From assembly GCF_002019595.1 (NCBI RefSeq), contig NZ_KV917369.1, positions 2,256,417-2,320,416 on the forward strand: a DNA stretch of 64,000 bases, written 5' to 3'. The notes below the pieces were generated by a model. The model did not search any database, had not been told where the DNA came from, and saw only the letters and a list, made by a program, of their open reading frames with translations. The DNA comes from Priestia abyssalis (GTDB taxonomy: Bacteria > Bacillota > Bacilli > Bacillales > Bacillaceae_H). Numbering within the stretch: the stretch's first letter is position 1; each line of letters begins with the position of its first letter. A program made the position numbers and the translations under genes. Positions 16,286-24,621 of this stretch are shown here, piece by piece.

Positions 16286-17233
16286 ATGGGTAACGTTCAT
16301 TTAATTCCGTACAAGGTACAAGCTTTAGTGAGGCAGACGATAGAAATACCACAAGGTGTGCAATTCATCGAAGCGCCGATGATTTGGGAACAAGGGGGCA
16401 GAGGTGACGGGGTGGTGGTAGCCGTCATCGATACAGGCTGTGATGTTCATCATCCGGATTTCAAATCTCAAATCATAGGCGGCTGTAATTTTACGACAGA
16501 TTATGATGGAGATATCGATAATTTTTCGGATAACAATGGACATGGTACTCATGTATGCGGAACGATTGGAGCGATCGAAAATAATCAAGGTGTCATCGGG
16601 GTGGCACCGAAAGTAAAGCTTCTTGTCTTGAAAGTGTTAACGGGTACAGGAGCAGGCACGCTTGAAGCGGTAACGGCCGCAATCGAGTATGCCGTTTGCT
16701 GGCGCGGTCCAAATCAAGAGCAAGTTCGGATCATTTCCATGTCGCTTGGCAGCAGTGTCGATGACAAAAGGCTTCATAGAGCTGTTCAAAAAGCGGTCCG
16801 GCAAAATGTCCTTGTTGTTTGTGCGGCAGGGAATGCAGGGGACGGAGAACATGGAACAAACGAATATGAATATCCAGGTTCCTATCCAGAAGTAGTACAA
16901 GTCGGGTCAGTGAATTTACAAGGGGAAATTTCTCCTTTTAGCAACTCTAATCATGAAGTGGATTTGGTTGCACCAGGAGAAGACATCCTCTCGACCTATT
17001 TGAACGGAGAATATGCCAAGTTGTCAGGTACTTCGATGGCTACACCCCATGTGTCCGGCGCAGCAGCTCTTTTGCTCGGCCAATACGAAAAAACGACAGG
17101 AAAAAAGATGACGGAACCCGAGCTATATGACGCTTTGATCAAAAGAACGGTACCGGTTGAATACAATCGAAACGAGCAGGGGAATGGGATATTGAAGCTG
17201 TATTCTTCCAGCGCAAAGCACACGGTTGTTTAA
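16286..17233 (+). CDS. ispA: Intracellular subtilisin-like serine protease
   Basis: 315 residues, S8 family, matching B. subtilis IspA in length. There is no signal peptide; the short N-terminal MGNVHLIPYKVQALV is the kind of propeptide seen in intracellular subtilisins. The catalytic triad lies in AVIDTGCDVHHPDF (Asp), DNNGHGTHVCGT (His) and LSGTSMATPHVSG (Ser), with the oxyanion Asn in VVCAAGNAGDG. The ATG at 16286 has GAAGGGG 8 bases upstream and aligns with IspA; an upstream start would add an unrelated stretch. It degrades cytoplasmic proteins late in growth. A terminator follows. Confidence 0.92.
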   Translation: MGNVHLIPYKVQALVRQTIEIPQGVQFIEAPMIWEQGGRGDGVVVAVIDTGCDVHHPDFKSQIIGGCNFTTDYDGDIDNFSDNNGHGTHVCGTIGAIENNQGVIGVAPKVKLLVLKVLTGTGAGTLEAVTAAIEYAVCWRGPNQEQVRIISMSLGSSVDDKRLHRAVQKAVRQNVLVVCAAGNAGDGEHGTNEYEYPGSYPEVVQVGSVNLQGEISPFSNSNHEVDLVAPGEDILSTYLNGEYAKLSGTSMATPHVSGAAALLLGQYEKTTGKKMTEPELYDALIKRTVPVEYNRNEQGNGILKLYSSSAKHTVV

Positions 17234-17236
17234 GAT

Positions 17237-17275
17237 AAAAAGAAGTTAGCTAATGAAATGGCTGACTTCTTTGTG
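17237..17275 (+). terminator. Terminator of ispA
   Basis: AAAGAAGTTAGC...GCTGACTTCTTT stem with a short T-rich tail. Confidence 0.8.
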
Positions 17276-17467
17276 TTTGTCATTACATTCACTACATTTT
17301 AGAACTTAATCTCCATATTATTAATTAAACTATGTTCTAAAAGAAAAATAAAAATTTTGATAATAAGTCGACAAGAGGAGATTTTAACCATGTAACAGAC
17401 AAAAACAAGCCGGGCATATTAACCATGTAGGCCATCCTACAATGACTTCAGCATGGAGGGTTTTATC

Positions 17468-17605
17468 ATGACAAAACGTAACCGTAAAACAAAAGCCGGG
17501 GCGCAAAGTCCAAAAGCCATTACTGAATTTGCAAGCGAGTTTGCTGCCAACCCGGCAAGCAAACAAGCGAAACAAACGGAAAAATCTCGCCCTCATCAAG
17601 GGTAA
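17468..17605 (+). CDS. Small basic protein, possibly spore-associated
   Basis: 45 residues, MTKRNRKTKAGAQSPKAITE onward, ending in SRPHQG, with a GGAGGG ribosome site 8 bases upstream. It is rich in Lys, Ala and Gln. ITEFASEFAAN vaguely recalls the repeat of gamma-type small acid-soluble spore proteins, but the match is too short to assign it. A strong hairpin follows. Confidence 0.6.
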   Translation: MTKRNRKTKAGAQSPKAITEFASEFAANPASKQAKQTEKSRPHQG

Positions 17606-17625
17606 AAGCGACTTGTCATTGTTAT

Positions 17626-17664
17626 CAGCGTGTCTCGAAAAAAGACCTTTTTCGAGGCACGCTG
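17626..17664 (+). terminator. Hairpin after the small basic protein gene
   Basis: AGCGTGTCTCGAAAAA / TTTTTCGAGGCACGCT stem of 16 bases with one G-U. Little T tail. Confidence 0.65.
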
Positions 17665-17786
17665 CATGCAAAAACATCGGGAAGACTTTTTATCAGCCGG
17701 ATTTCAAACTATATATTTCGATTACAAAAGAGTAGGCCGGTTTAATTGGACAGGCACGCCCGTACTTATATTGGGGTGAGAAATAC

Positions 17787-17900
17787 ATGCTCCTTATTCC
17801 ATTATGTTTTTTGTTGTTTGCAATCATATCGTTCCACATATTGGGAAGAGGGATACAAAAACATTTTCATCAAACTTATACGAAAACCCGCTGGTATTAA
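17787..17900 (+). CDS. Small single-helix membrane peptide
   Basis: 37 residues, MLLIPLCFLLFAIISFHILG then a basic tail ending KTRWY, preceded by TTGGGGTGAG as a ribosome site. Unrecognised. It ends just before the terminator it shares with the convergent SR1-type genes. Confidence 0.5.
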   Translation: MLLIPLCFLLFAIISFHILGRGIQKHFHQTYTKTRWY

Positions 17901-17904
17901 ATGA

Positions 17905-17955
17905 ATAAGAGGATGGCTCAAAGGGTAGTTTTCCCTTATGCGCCATCCTCTTTGT
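17905..17955. terminator. Bidirectional terminator between the small peptide gene and SR1
   Basis: AAGAGGATGGC...GCCATCCTCTT stem with an inner AAGGG/CCCTT helix, usable from both strands. On the minus strand it would end the SR1-like RNA. Confidence 0.8.
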
Positions 17956-17976
17956 CATAATAGATTCATATGTTCA

Positions 17977-18099
17977 TTATTTGGAGCCTTTTTCTTTTTC
18001 TTGATTGCAGCAATTACATTGACCGTATAAAGTAGACACCTTTTCTGTTTCGAATTGATCGATTGTTTCGCTGCAGTTTTGGCAAATGATAGTTCCCAT
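17977..18099 (-). CDS. sr1P: SR1P-like GapA-binding peptide, copy A (SR1 dual-function RNA)
   Basis: 40 residues starting MGTIICQNCSETIDQFETEK then VSTLYGQCNCC. This matches SR1P, the peptide encoded inside the B. subtilis small RNA SR1, which also base-pairs with ahrC mRNA. SR1P binds GapA (glyceraldehyde-3-phosphate dehydrogenase). A GGGAGCC ribosome site lies upstream. It is nearly identical to copy B at 18212, with start codons 235 bases apart. Upstream there is one CcpN-like box, but the -35 region is poor (TATGAA), so it may depend on read-through from copy B. Confidence 0.87.
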   Translation of the reverse strand: MGTIICQNCSETIDQFETEKVSTLYGQCNCCNQEKEKGSK

Positions 18100-18181
18100 T
18101 AGTAAGGCTCCCTTCTTTTTAAATGTAAAAGATTCACAATTTTTAAAATGTAAGTGCTTTTTTATTCTTTAACACTATAAT

Positions 18182-18192
18182 AGTATGTCACA
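18182..18192 (-). promoter_or_regulatory. CcpN-like box at copy A
   Basis: Reads TGTGACATACT on the minus strand, a full match to the CcpN consensus TRTGHYATAYW as I recall it. The -10 TATTAT (18182-18177) is kept, but the -35 present at copy B is replaced by sequence from the duplication junction. Confidence 0.65.
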
Positions 18193-18211
18193 ATATAGAT
18201 TCATATTATAA

Positions 18212-18334
18212 TTATTTGGAGCCCTTTTCTTTTTCTTTGTCACAGCAAGTGCATTGCCCATATAAAGTAGACACCTTTTCATGTTCAAATTGATCGATTG
18301 TTTTGCTGCAGTTTTGGCAAATGATAGTTCCCAT
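18212..18334 (-). CDS. sr1P: SR1P-like GapA-binding peptide, copy B (SR1 dual-function RNA)
   Basis: 40 residues starting MGTIICQNCSKTIDQFEHEK then VSTLYGQCTCC, differing from copy A at a handful of positions. The flanks are also duplicated: the ribosome-site region, the leader and the promoter-proximal CcpN box. This copy has a consensus promoter, TTGACA, 17 bases, TATTAT, and two CcpN-like boxes. It is therefore likely the ancestral, gluconeogenesis-repressed copy. No terminator separates it from copy A, so one transcript could carry both peptides. Confidence 0.87.
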   Translation of the reverse strand: MGTIICQNCSKTIDQFEHEKVSTLYGQCTCCDKEKEKGSK

Positions 18335-18413
18335 TAGTAAGGCTCCCTTCTTTTTGAATGTAGAAGATTCATAATTTTTAAGGTGTAAACGTTTTTTTTA
18401 AATCTTTAACACT

Positions 18414-18461
18414 ATAATAGTATGTCACAATTGGATTGTCAAACATAATTTGTATGTCACA
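18414..18461 (-). promoter_or_regulatory. SR1 copy B promoter with two CcpN-like boxes
   Basis: Minus strand: TTGACA (18442-18437), 17 bases, TATTAT (18419-18414). TGTGACATACT (18429-18419) abuts the -10, and TGTGACATACA (18461-18451) lies 32 bases upstream. Both fit TRTGHYATAYW. In B. subtilis sr1 is repressed by CcpN through an upstream and a promoter-overlapping site. Confidence 0.75.
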
Positions 18462-18617
18462 TTTGTGAGGAAAATGTCGAGAGGTTCTTGTAACTAAAGT
18501 GTAACTGACATGCTATAATCATCCTTATTAGAAAAACTATCTTAATGGATTTCATCAACTGGCTACAATGTATTGGGAGAAAAGAGTGAAAACTATTTTA
18601 TTAAGGAGGATTTATGC

Positions 18618-18776
18618 ATGTGGGTAATCACTGTTCATGAAAAGGAACGTATTCAAATGTTTGAATTTGATACGGAGACGGAAGCGAGAGAAGCTTTCAA
18701 GGGAATCAAGGGTTCTAAGATTCTTTCAGAAGTGGTTTACTTTAATGATCCTTGTTTTACTGCAGCAGGTATTTAA
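18618..18776 (+). CDS. Conserved small protein, unknown function
   Basis: 52 residues, MWVITVHEKERIQMFEFDTE onward, ending PCFTAAGI. AAGGAGGA lies 8 bases before the ATG, which decides this start over ATG 18614 (short frame) and 18573 (no ribosome site). An alpha/beta mini-domain looks likely. It diverges from the SR1 genes and ends at a terminator shared with the EamA gene. Confidence 0.7.
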   Translation: MWVITVHEKERIQMFEFDTETEAREAFKGIKGSKILSEVVYFNDPCFTAAGI

Positions 18777-18812
18777 GTTGCTATCTTTATGAAATAAAAA
18801 GAATAATCATTA

Positions 18813-18860
18813 ACAATAACAAGAAGTCTTCCATCACTATGGAAGACTTCTTGTTATTGT
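18813..18860. terminator. Convergent bidirectional terminator
   Basis: A perfect 19-bp stem, CAATAACAAGAAGTCTTCC / GGAAGACTTCTTGTTATTG, that overlaps the last codons of the EamA gene. Confidence 0.9.
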
Positions 18861-19762
18861 TGCAGTTCTTCAGCTGTTTTTTGCTTTTTTAAAGATAGCT
18901 TACTTTCAGAGACCAAAATCCCTGCCAGAATGAATAATAGGCCAGTTATTAATCGAACTGTAATATGTTCGTCCAGAAGTAATGCTCCCCATATGAGGGC
19001 ACTGGCTGGAATTAAGTATGTGACCATTTCGGCCGTTTCAGGTTTTCCGTGTTTAATTAAGTAATAGAATAAGATGTTGGCAATTCCGGAACCAAATACC
19101 CCAATACCGATTAAAGAACGTAAAATCTCTTTATTCGCAAGAGGTAAAACAGATACCTCTTCAAACAAAAAGGCCATGATGCCGCTCCCCATCATTCCAC
19201 CTAATAATGTTCCAAGCGCAATGTGATACACAGATAAATCACCTAAACCATGTTTTGAGATTTGTGAAGCAAACGCATAGCTGATGGCTGCCAGCATCAT
19301 CGCTCCGAAAGCTTGGAGATTCCCTTCCATCATAGAACCTGTATCAACGTTCAACAGGATAATCAAACCAATGAATGCAACTAAAATGCCGATCCATTGC
19401 TGCTTTGTCGTTGCGGCTTTAAAGAAAATCAGTCCCACTAAAATGGTCCAAATGGGGGTAGTCGCATTCAAAATGGAGGCAAGACCTGAGGAAATCTGCT
19501 GTTCGCTGTAAGCGATGAACATCCAAGGGATGGCCGTATTGAACAGACTGACGGCTATCATCGATTTTAACGGGAATTTTCCAGCTTTGAATGGAATTTT
19601 CAATATCATCATTATGATAATAATCGTCACCAGGCCAAATAGACAGCGGAAAAAAGTGATGGTCCATGGTTCAAATGCATTCAGTAACACTTTAATGAAA
19701 TAAAAGGATCCACCCCAAATAAGACTTAAAATCATTAAAACAGCCCAATACATTGGTGTCAT
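18854..19762 (-). CDS. EamA/DMT-family transporter
   Basis: 302 residues with ten predicted membrane helices in two EamA halves. WAVLMILSLIWGGSFYFIKV at the N-terminus and VTYLIPASALIWGALLLDE in the second half are typical of the drug/metabolite exporter superfamily. The ATG at 19762 has GGGGGAA upstream and removes a seven-residue extension. It diverges from a MocR regulator with paired operator-like repeats between them, the arrangement of B. subtilis ydfC-ydfD. Export of an amino acid or PLP-related metabolite is plausible but unproven. Confidence 0.88.
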   Translation of the reverse strand: MTPMYWAVLMILSLIWGGSFYFIKVLLNAFEPWTITFFRCLFGLVTIIIIMMILKIPFKAGKFPLKSMIAVSLFNTAIPWMFIAYSEQQISSGLASILNATTPIWTILVGLIFFKAATTKQQWIGILVAFIGLIILLNVDTGSMMEGNLQAFGAMMLAAISYAFASQISKHGLGDLSVYHIALGTLLGGMMGSGIMAFLFEEVSVLPLANKEILRSLIGIGVFGSGIANILFYYLIKHGKPETAEMVTYLIPASALIWGALLLDEHITVRLITGLLFILAGILVSESKLSLKKQKTAEELQQ

Positions 19763-19823
19763 GAAAATTTCCCCCATTCCCATTATTTGTTTTCATTATG
19801 GATTTGAAATGGTATGATGTACA

Positions 19824-19857
19824 CAACCAATTGGATGATAATAAAAACCAACCAATT
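19824..19857. promoter_or_regulatory. Direct-repeat operator between EamA and MocR genes
   Basis: CAACCAATT occurs at 19824-19832 and 19849-19857, a 25-base offset, just upstream of the MocR start. MocR regulators commonly bind such direct repeats in divergent regions. Confidence 0.55.
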
Positions 19858-19873
19858 TGAAAGGTGGAAAAGG

Positions 19874-21319
19874 ATGATTAGTTTGGATTGGCAACCGGCC
19901 AAAAATAGCGATGTTCCCATCTATAAACAAATCGTCGATTGGATTAAAGGGAAAATCGGAAACGGGGAGTGGCCGATCGGCAGTAAATTACCGACAGAAA
20001 GGGCGCTGGCCGCAGCGCTCCAGGTAAACCGAAGCACAATCGGAACAGCATATGACGAACTGAAAGCAGAAGGGTTAATTGAAGCCAAGATGGGGAGCGG
20101 CACAAGAGTCGTGAACAATACGTGGTCACTTATGTCGAATGAGGCCCCTCCAGATTGGGATGAGTATGTTAAGACGGGAATTTATCGTCCTAACTTTTCC
20201 ATGATGCAGGCCATCAATCAAGCAGAATCGAAAGCGGATTTTATTCGTCTTAGCCTGGGAGGGCCGCCCCCTGAACTATTTTCAGCGAAAACGATAGAAA
20301 CCATTCTTACGCGTATCCCTGCTAAAATACGTTCAATCGGTTATGAGGAGCCGAAGGGACTATTGCCGCTAAGAGAACAAATCAGCATTCATTTAGGAAA
20401 AAGGGGAATCAATGTGTCACCAGGGAGTATCCTGATTGTATCGGGTGCTCTCCAAGCGCTGCAGCTCATCTCTATCGGGTTGTTGAAAAAAGGATCGACG
20501 ATTTTATTGGAAAATCCTTCTTACTTACAATCACTGCCCATTTTTCAGTCGGCAGGTATGAAGATGGCGGCCATTCCTCTTGATGAAGAAGGTGTGAAAC
20601 CTTCCAGCATCGAAGCGATAGCTACCCCCTCCCTGCTTTATACGATTCCTTGCTTCCATAACCCAACAAGTATTACGATGTCAGCGAAGAGAAGGAAAGA
20701 GTTGCTGAATATATGTGAACAAAAGCGCCTTCCTATTGTAGAAGATGATATTTACCGTGATGTTTGGCTTGATGAAGAGGCACCGCTTCCTTTGAAAGCA
20801 ATGGACAAAAATGGTCTTGTTCTTTATTTAAACAGCATGTCCAAAAGTTTCGGAGCCGGTTTGCGTATCGGATGGATCGCGGGTCCTGAATCGGTGATCA
20901 ACCGATTGGCCGATCTGAAAATGCAAATCGATTATGGAACGAGCTCTCTTTCGCAATGGGCAGTGGCTGAGCTGTTGGAAAGCGGCTTGTATGAAGAACA
21001 TTTGCAAAAGATGAGGGAATCGTTAAAAATTAGAAGAGATGCCGCACTAAAAGCGTTACAGCAATATATGCCTCATCTAGGGACGTGGAGAAAACCGACA
21101 GGAGGGTTTTTCATTTGGGTCAAGCTTCATCAAACCATTCCTTTGTCCATGCTGTTTGAAGAGGCGTTCAAACAGCATTTATTAATCAACCCGGGCAGCC
21201 TGTATAATCAGGCGGATTCCACTCATATCCGTCTCTCATACGGATATGAATCACCGGAAAACTTACGAAGCGGCATTAAAAAACTGGCTCGCATTATTGA
21301 ACAGTGCGGGAGAAAATAG
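19874..21319 (+). CDS. MocR-type GntR regulator with aminotransferase domain
   Basis: 481 residues. The N-terminal wHTH is VPIYKQIVDWIKGKI, then PTERALAAALQVNRSTIGTA. The C-terminal fold-type I aminotransferase-like domain has IPCFHNPTSITMS, IVEDDIYRDVW and the PLP-lysine motif YLNSMSKSFGAGLRIGW. The ATG at 19874 has AAAGGTGG upstream. MocR proteins bind PLP plus an amino acid to control a neighbour, here most likely the divergent EamA exporter. Confidence 0.92.
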   Translation: MISLDWQPAKNSDVPIYKQIVDWIKGKIGNGEWPIGSKLPTERALAAALQVNRSTIGTAYDELKAEGLIEAKMGSGTRVVNNTWSLMSNEAPPDWDEYVKTGIYRPNFSMMQAINQAESKADFIRLSLGGPPPELFSAKTIETILTRIPAKIRSIGYEEPKGLLPLREQISIHLGKRGINVSPGSILIVSGALQALQLISIGLLKKGSTILLENPSYLQSLPIFQSAGMKMAAIPLDEEGVKPSSIEAIATPSLLYTIPCFHNPTSITMSAKRRKELLNICEQKRLPIVEDDIYRDVWLDEEAPLPLKAMDKNGLVLYLNSMSKSFGAGLRIGWIAGPESVINRLADLKMQIDYGTSSLSQWAVAELLESGLYEEHLQKMRESLKIRRDAALKALQQYMPHLGTWRKPTGGFFIWVKLHQTIPLSMLFEEAFKQHLLINPGSLYNQADSTHIRLSYGYESPENLRSGIKKLARIIEQCGRK

Positions 21320-21362
21320 GCGCTGTAGAATATCAATTATTTTCATAAAAGGTAGATGGATT

Positions 21363-22319
21363 ATGAAACAAATCATGGATAGCATCCGCAACAATCACCA
21401 CATGCTCTTTACTGATGCACCATCGGAACTGAATGAAAATGTCCAACGGTATGCTGCCTATTATAGGCTTCCAATTAAACAAGTTTTATACCGTTATGGA
21501 TACGAACGAGTCGGGGATGAGAGGTTGTTCGTTCAATCTTTTCGCCCAGAAGATGTCAAAGGCCATATCCTCCTTCTGCATGGCTATTACGATCATGCAG
21601 GAGTGTTAAATGAAACGATTCGTTATTTCGTTGACAAAGGATTTCATGTGTGGACCATCGATTTTCCCGGTCACGGGTTGTCGACAGGGGAGAGGGCGTC
21701 CATTTTGGAATTCTCCTACTATGCAGAAAGCGTAAAGGAAATCGTGCGGAGACATTTGGCCAAAACGGATTCTCCTGTCTATTTCATTGCCCACAGTACA
21801 GGGGCGGCAGCGGCGATGCATTATCTTTTGTATGATAAAGAAGCTTCCGTCATACAAAAAGCGGTGTTCATTTGTCCTCTTGTTCGTTCTTATCGTTGGA
21901 ATGCATCGACCATCGGTATCAAATTGCTTAAGCCGCTTGTTTCCGAATTGAAGAGAGTCGTTCGAACAAATTCATCGAATGAAGCGTTTTTAAGATTTAT
22001 AAAAAACGATCCCTTACAGCATGATAAAGTCCCGCTTAGTTGGGCCGAAGCATTAATGAGATGGAATGATGATATAAAAAAAGCCACTCCGAGCGGGGCA
22101 GATGTGTTCATCATTCAAGGAAAAGATGACACAACCGTGGATTGGCAGCATAATGTTGTATTTCTGCTGAAAAAGTTTCCATTTGCATCTGTTCGTCTTG
22201 TAGAAGAAGGAAAACATCATTTGTTGAACGAACGTGATGAAATTAGACAAGATGTCTTTACGTTGATTCATGATTATTTAACAAAGAAGAAGGAGGATGA
22301 CCGAAAGTGCCCGTCGTGA
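21363..22319 (+). CDS. Alpha/beta hydrolase (lysophospholipase / serine aminopeptidase S33 type)
   Basis: 318 residues, cytoplasmic. HILLLHGYYDHAGVLNET provides the oxyanion region and TIDFPGHGLSTGERAS follows. The nucleophile elbow is FIAHSTGAAAAM. The acid and His are in IQGKDDTTVDW and VEEGKHHLLNERD. The elbow reads A-H-S-T-G rather than G-x-S-x-G. AAAAGGTAGATGG precedes the ATG. The substrate is unknown; monoacylglycerol or lysophospholipid hydrolysis is common for this subfamily. Confidence 0.82.
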   Translation: MKQIMDSIRNNHHMLFTDAPSELNENVQRYAAYYRLPIKQVLYRYGYERVGDERLFVQSFRPEDVKGHILLLHGYYDHAGVLNETIRYFVDKGFHVWTIDFPGHGLSTGERASILEFSYYAESVKEIVRRHLAKTDSPVYFIAHSTGAAAAMHYLLYDKEASVIQKAVFICPLVRSYRWNASTIGIKLLKPLVSELKRVVRTNSSNEAFLRFIKNDPLQHDKVPLSWAEALMRWNDDIKKATPSGADVFIIQGKDDTTVDWQHNVVFLLKKFPFASVRLVEEGKHHLLNERDEIRQDVFTLIHDYLTKKKEDDRKCPS

Positions 22320-22324
22320 AACTC

Positions 22325-22394
22325 CAGTAAAATCAAGGATTCTGTGATTGGGCCTTTCAGGAAAATATGATTTCTACAGTCTTGGGGGACAGCC
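22325..22394. repeat. Dispersed repeat E2
   Basis: About 70 bases including AAGGATTCTGTGATTGGGCC and ending GTCTTGGGGGACAGC. It is similar to E1 at 12982-13060, with an internal gap. Confidence 0.5.
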
Positions 22395-22403
22395 GTTTTC
22401 TCT

Positions 22404-22994
22404 TTATCCTCTAAAAGGCTTGGTGAGCATATAGCCTGTATAAAAAAAGACTTCCCTGGCCAGAAAAGGCAGCTTTGTTTTCCAGCTTTGATAGGCAGAT
22501 GTGCCGGTAGGAGAAGGGTAAGCAGCCATTCCGAAGTCGTGTGCCATGACCATGGCCCGCTTCATATGAAGGGGGTCACTTACGATGGTGTATGTACGAA
22601 GCTGCTGTTTTTCTCCTATCTCCTTCGCTTGCTGCAAATTTTCTTCGGTGATGGCAGAATGTGTTTCAATGAACATGTCTTCTTGATGGACTCCCTTTGA
22701 AAGTGCATATTGTTTTCCTGCCTCTGATTCTGCCAATGTATCTTCTTCTGATTTTCCACCTGTAAAAATGATTTTTTCAACCATTCCTTTACGATAGAGC
22801 AGAACGGCATGATTGATCCGCTCTTTTAAAACCGGAGAGGGCTTGTCATTTATGACGGCCGCACCAAGAACAACGGCAGCATCCGTTTTCACCTGTTCAT
22901 TTTGGAAGCTGACAGAAATAATGCTCCCGGCTGTATATAAAAATGTCCCTATTAAAACGAAGAGAAAGATGAGAATCCATTTTCGTTTCTTCAT
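22404..22994 (-). CDS. YdcF/SanA/ElyC-family DUF218 membrane-anchored protein
   Basis: 196 residues. An N-terminal membrane anchor (WILIFLFVLIGTFLYTAGS) precedes the DUF218 core. Motifs are DAAVVLGAAV, ILTGGKSEED-like IIFTGGKSEEDTLAESEAG, and TIVSDPLHMKRAMVMA. The family is linked to envelope precursor metabolism or vancomycin sensitivity in Gram-negatives; the biochemical role is undefined here. It converges on the hydrolase gene across repeat E2. Confidence 0.85.
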   Translation of the reverse strand: MKKRKWILIFLFVLIGTFLYTAGSIISVSFQNEQVKTDAAVVLGAAVINDKPSPVLKERINHAVLLYRKGMVEKIIFTGGKSEEDTLAESEAGKQYALSKGVHQEDMFIETHSAITEENLQQAKEIGEKQQLRTYTIVSDPLHMKRAMVMAHDFGMAAYPSPTGTSAYQSWKTKLPFLAREVFFYTGYMLTKPFRG

Positions 22995-23146
22995 ATTTAA
23001 GCTCCTTTCTTTTTGACTTCATAGAGAAAGTATTGTTTCATTTTCAAGAGTTATTAACATGTATCCATTTCGAGAGGAGAAAACGCTTTATTTGTCGAAA
23101 TATCAGGAGATGAATGATTTTCAATCGACAAAAGGGGAGAACAACG

Positions 23147-24076
23147 ATGAAAAGAATTGCTGTATTAGGAGCGGGAGTGATGGGTCACGGCATCGCCCAA
23201 CTATATGCACAAGAAGGTTATGATGTTCGTCTATATGATGTAGCGGAACAAGGCCTGGAAAAAGCAAAAGAATTGATCGAAAATAGCATGGCCTTGTTTG
23301 TGAGAGAAGGACTGATCACGCAAGAGACAAGAGAACAGGCTTTACGAAACCTTTCCTATACAACCAGTCTAGCAGAAGCCGTCACAGATGTTGGAATGGT
23401 GATTGAAGTAGTGCCTGAAGTCATTGAATTGAAATGGGATATTTTCCGTCAAATTGAAGAGATAGTGGAGAAAGAAGTCATCATTGCATCGAATACATCC
23501 GCTTTTCCGCTATCGACACTGCGTCAGCATGCGCAGCATCCAGAACGTTTTGTCATTACCCACTTTTTTAATCCGGCACAGCTTGTTCCGCTTGTTGAAA
23601 TTATTCAGGATGCCAAAACCGCTTCAACAGTGGTGGAAGCAACAAAGCAATACATAGAGTCTATCAAAAAATCACCGATCGTGCTGCAAAAAGAAGTACC
23701 GGGTTTTGTGGCGAACCGTCTGCAAGCTGCAGTAGCAAGGGAAGTGTACTGGCTTCTTGAGAACGGTGTGGCGTCTCCGGAAGATATAGATACTGCCATG
23801 AAAGATGGATTAGGATTCCGCTGGGCATTTATCGGTCCGCTAAAAACCAATGACTTTGGAGGCTTAGACACATTAAAACGTGTCTTTGATCATCTGTTTC
23901 CACTGCTATCCAACGCGGACTCCACTCCGTCATTTTTAGGCAAACTGGTTGAAGAAGGGAAGCTCGGAGTAAAAACGGGAGAAGGTTTTTATTCATATGA
24001 TGACCAATCCGTCCAACAGCAAATTCAGGAGCGGGATGAAAATTTTATCCGCTTGTTAAAACAACGAAATCAATAG
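23147..24076 (+). CDS. 3-hydroxyacyl-CoA dehydrogenase family protein
   Basis: 309 residues. The Rossmann NAD motif is AVLGAGVMGHGIAQLYAQEG, followed by EVVPEVIELKWDIF, IIASNTSAFPLSTL and THFFNPAQLVPLVEII. The C-terminal helical domain has VPGFVANRLQAAVAREVYWL. The ATG at 23147 has AAAGGGGAG upstream. It may oxidise a 3-hydroxyacyl-CoA, or a hydroxyacid as in the L-gulonate dehydrogenase branch of this family. It stands alone, so the pathway is unclear. Confidence 0.88.
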   Translation: MKRIAVLGAGVMGHGIAQLYAQEGYDVRLYDVAEQGLEKAKELIENSMALFVREGLITQETREQALRNLSYTTSLAEAVTDVGMVIEVVPEVIELKWDIFRQIEEIVEKEVIIASNTSAFPLSTLRQHAQHPERFVITHFFNPAQLVPLVEIIQDAKTASTVVEATKQYIESIKKSPIVLQKEVPGFVANRLQAAVAREVYWLLENGVASPEDIDTAMKDGLGFRWAFIGPLKTNDFGGLDTLKRVFDHLFPLLSNADSTPSFLGKLVEEGKLGVKTGEGFYSYDDQSVQQQIQERDENFIRLLKQRNQ

Positions 24077-24146
24077 GAACGAAACAGAGAGTGGGATTTT
24101 TCTCTTTTTTCGTCATTACACAAATTCTTAGTATGTATTGCTATAA

Positions 24147-24182
24147 AAAACACCCTGTTTCATCATCGAAACGGGGTGTTTA
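24147..24182 (+). terminator. Terminator of the hydroxyacyl-CoA dehydrogenase gene
   Basis: AAACACCCTGTTTC / GAAACGGGGTGTTT stem. Confidence 0.8.
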
Positions 24183-24189
24183 AGGGTAT

Positions 24190-24560
24190 AGTATATTATG
24201 GGTATTTTATTGGTCGTCTCATAAGTTAAATGAAAACACCCCGCTCTGTCGTAACTCAAAGTGTCTCAAAACCCGCACTCGCAGGTGGGCGTTCGCACAA
24301 CCGCTTTTAACGTCCCTAAATCCAAGGGCATGTTATCGGCAGTTGAATATTGGACTCCCTTATTTATCACATCGGTTTGAGACAACAGCGAGCATACGAG
24401 CATCGCAGGTATGTACGGCATGTCTTCACCATCCGTAAAGTTTACTTAGAGTGAAGAGCTATTGTATATATCGCTTGTATAATTATCATATCGAAAGCAA
24501 AGCCATTTGGCAAGAGGCGGAAAATTCCATTTTAAGGAATTTGATGATTGTCTAATCCAT
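24190..24560. other. Unexplained gene-free stretch
   Basis: No frame with a start and ribosome site. The stretch is more GC-rich in places (ACCCGCACTCGCAGGTGGGC) than other intergenic regions here. It could be a decayed mobile-element end, but no terminal repeats or transposase pieces are visible. Confidence 0.35.
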
Positions 24561-24570
24561 AACAACATCA

Positions 24571-24605
24571 GCCTGTTAAAGCTGGAAAATAAGCTCTAAC
24601 AGGCC
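24571..24605 (-). terminator. Hairpin downstream of rpmG
   Basis: GCCTGTTAAAGCT / AGCTCTAACAGGC stem on the minus-strand transcript. Confidence 0.65.
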
Positions 24606-24621
24606 TTGTCATGAAGCTGGA

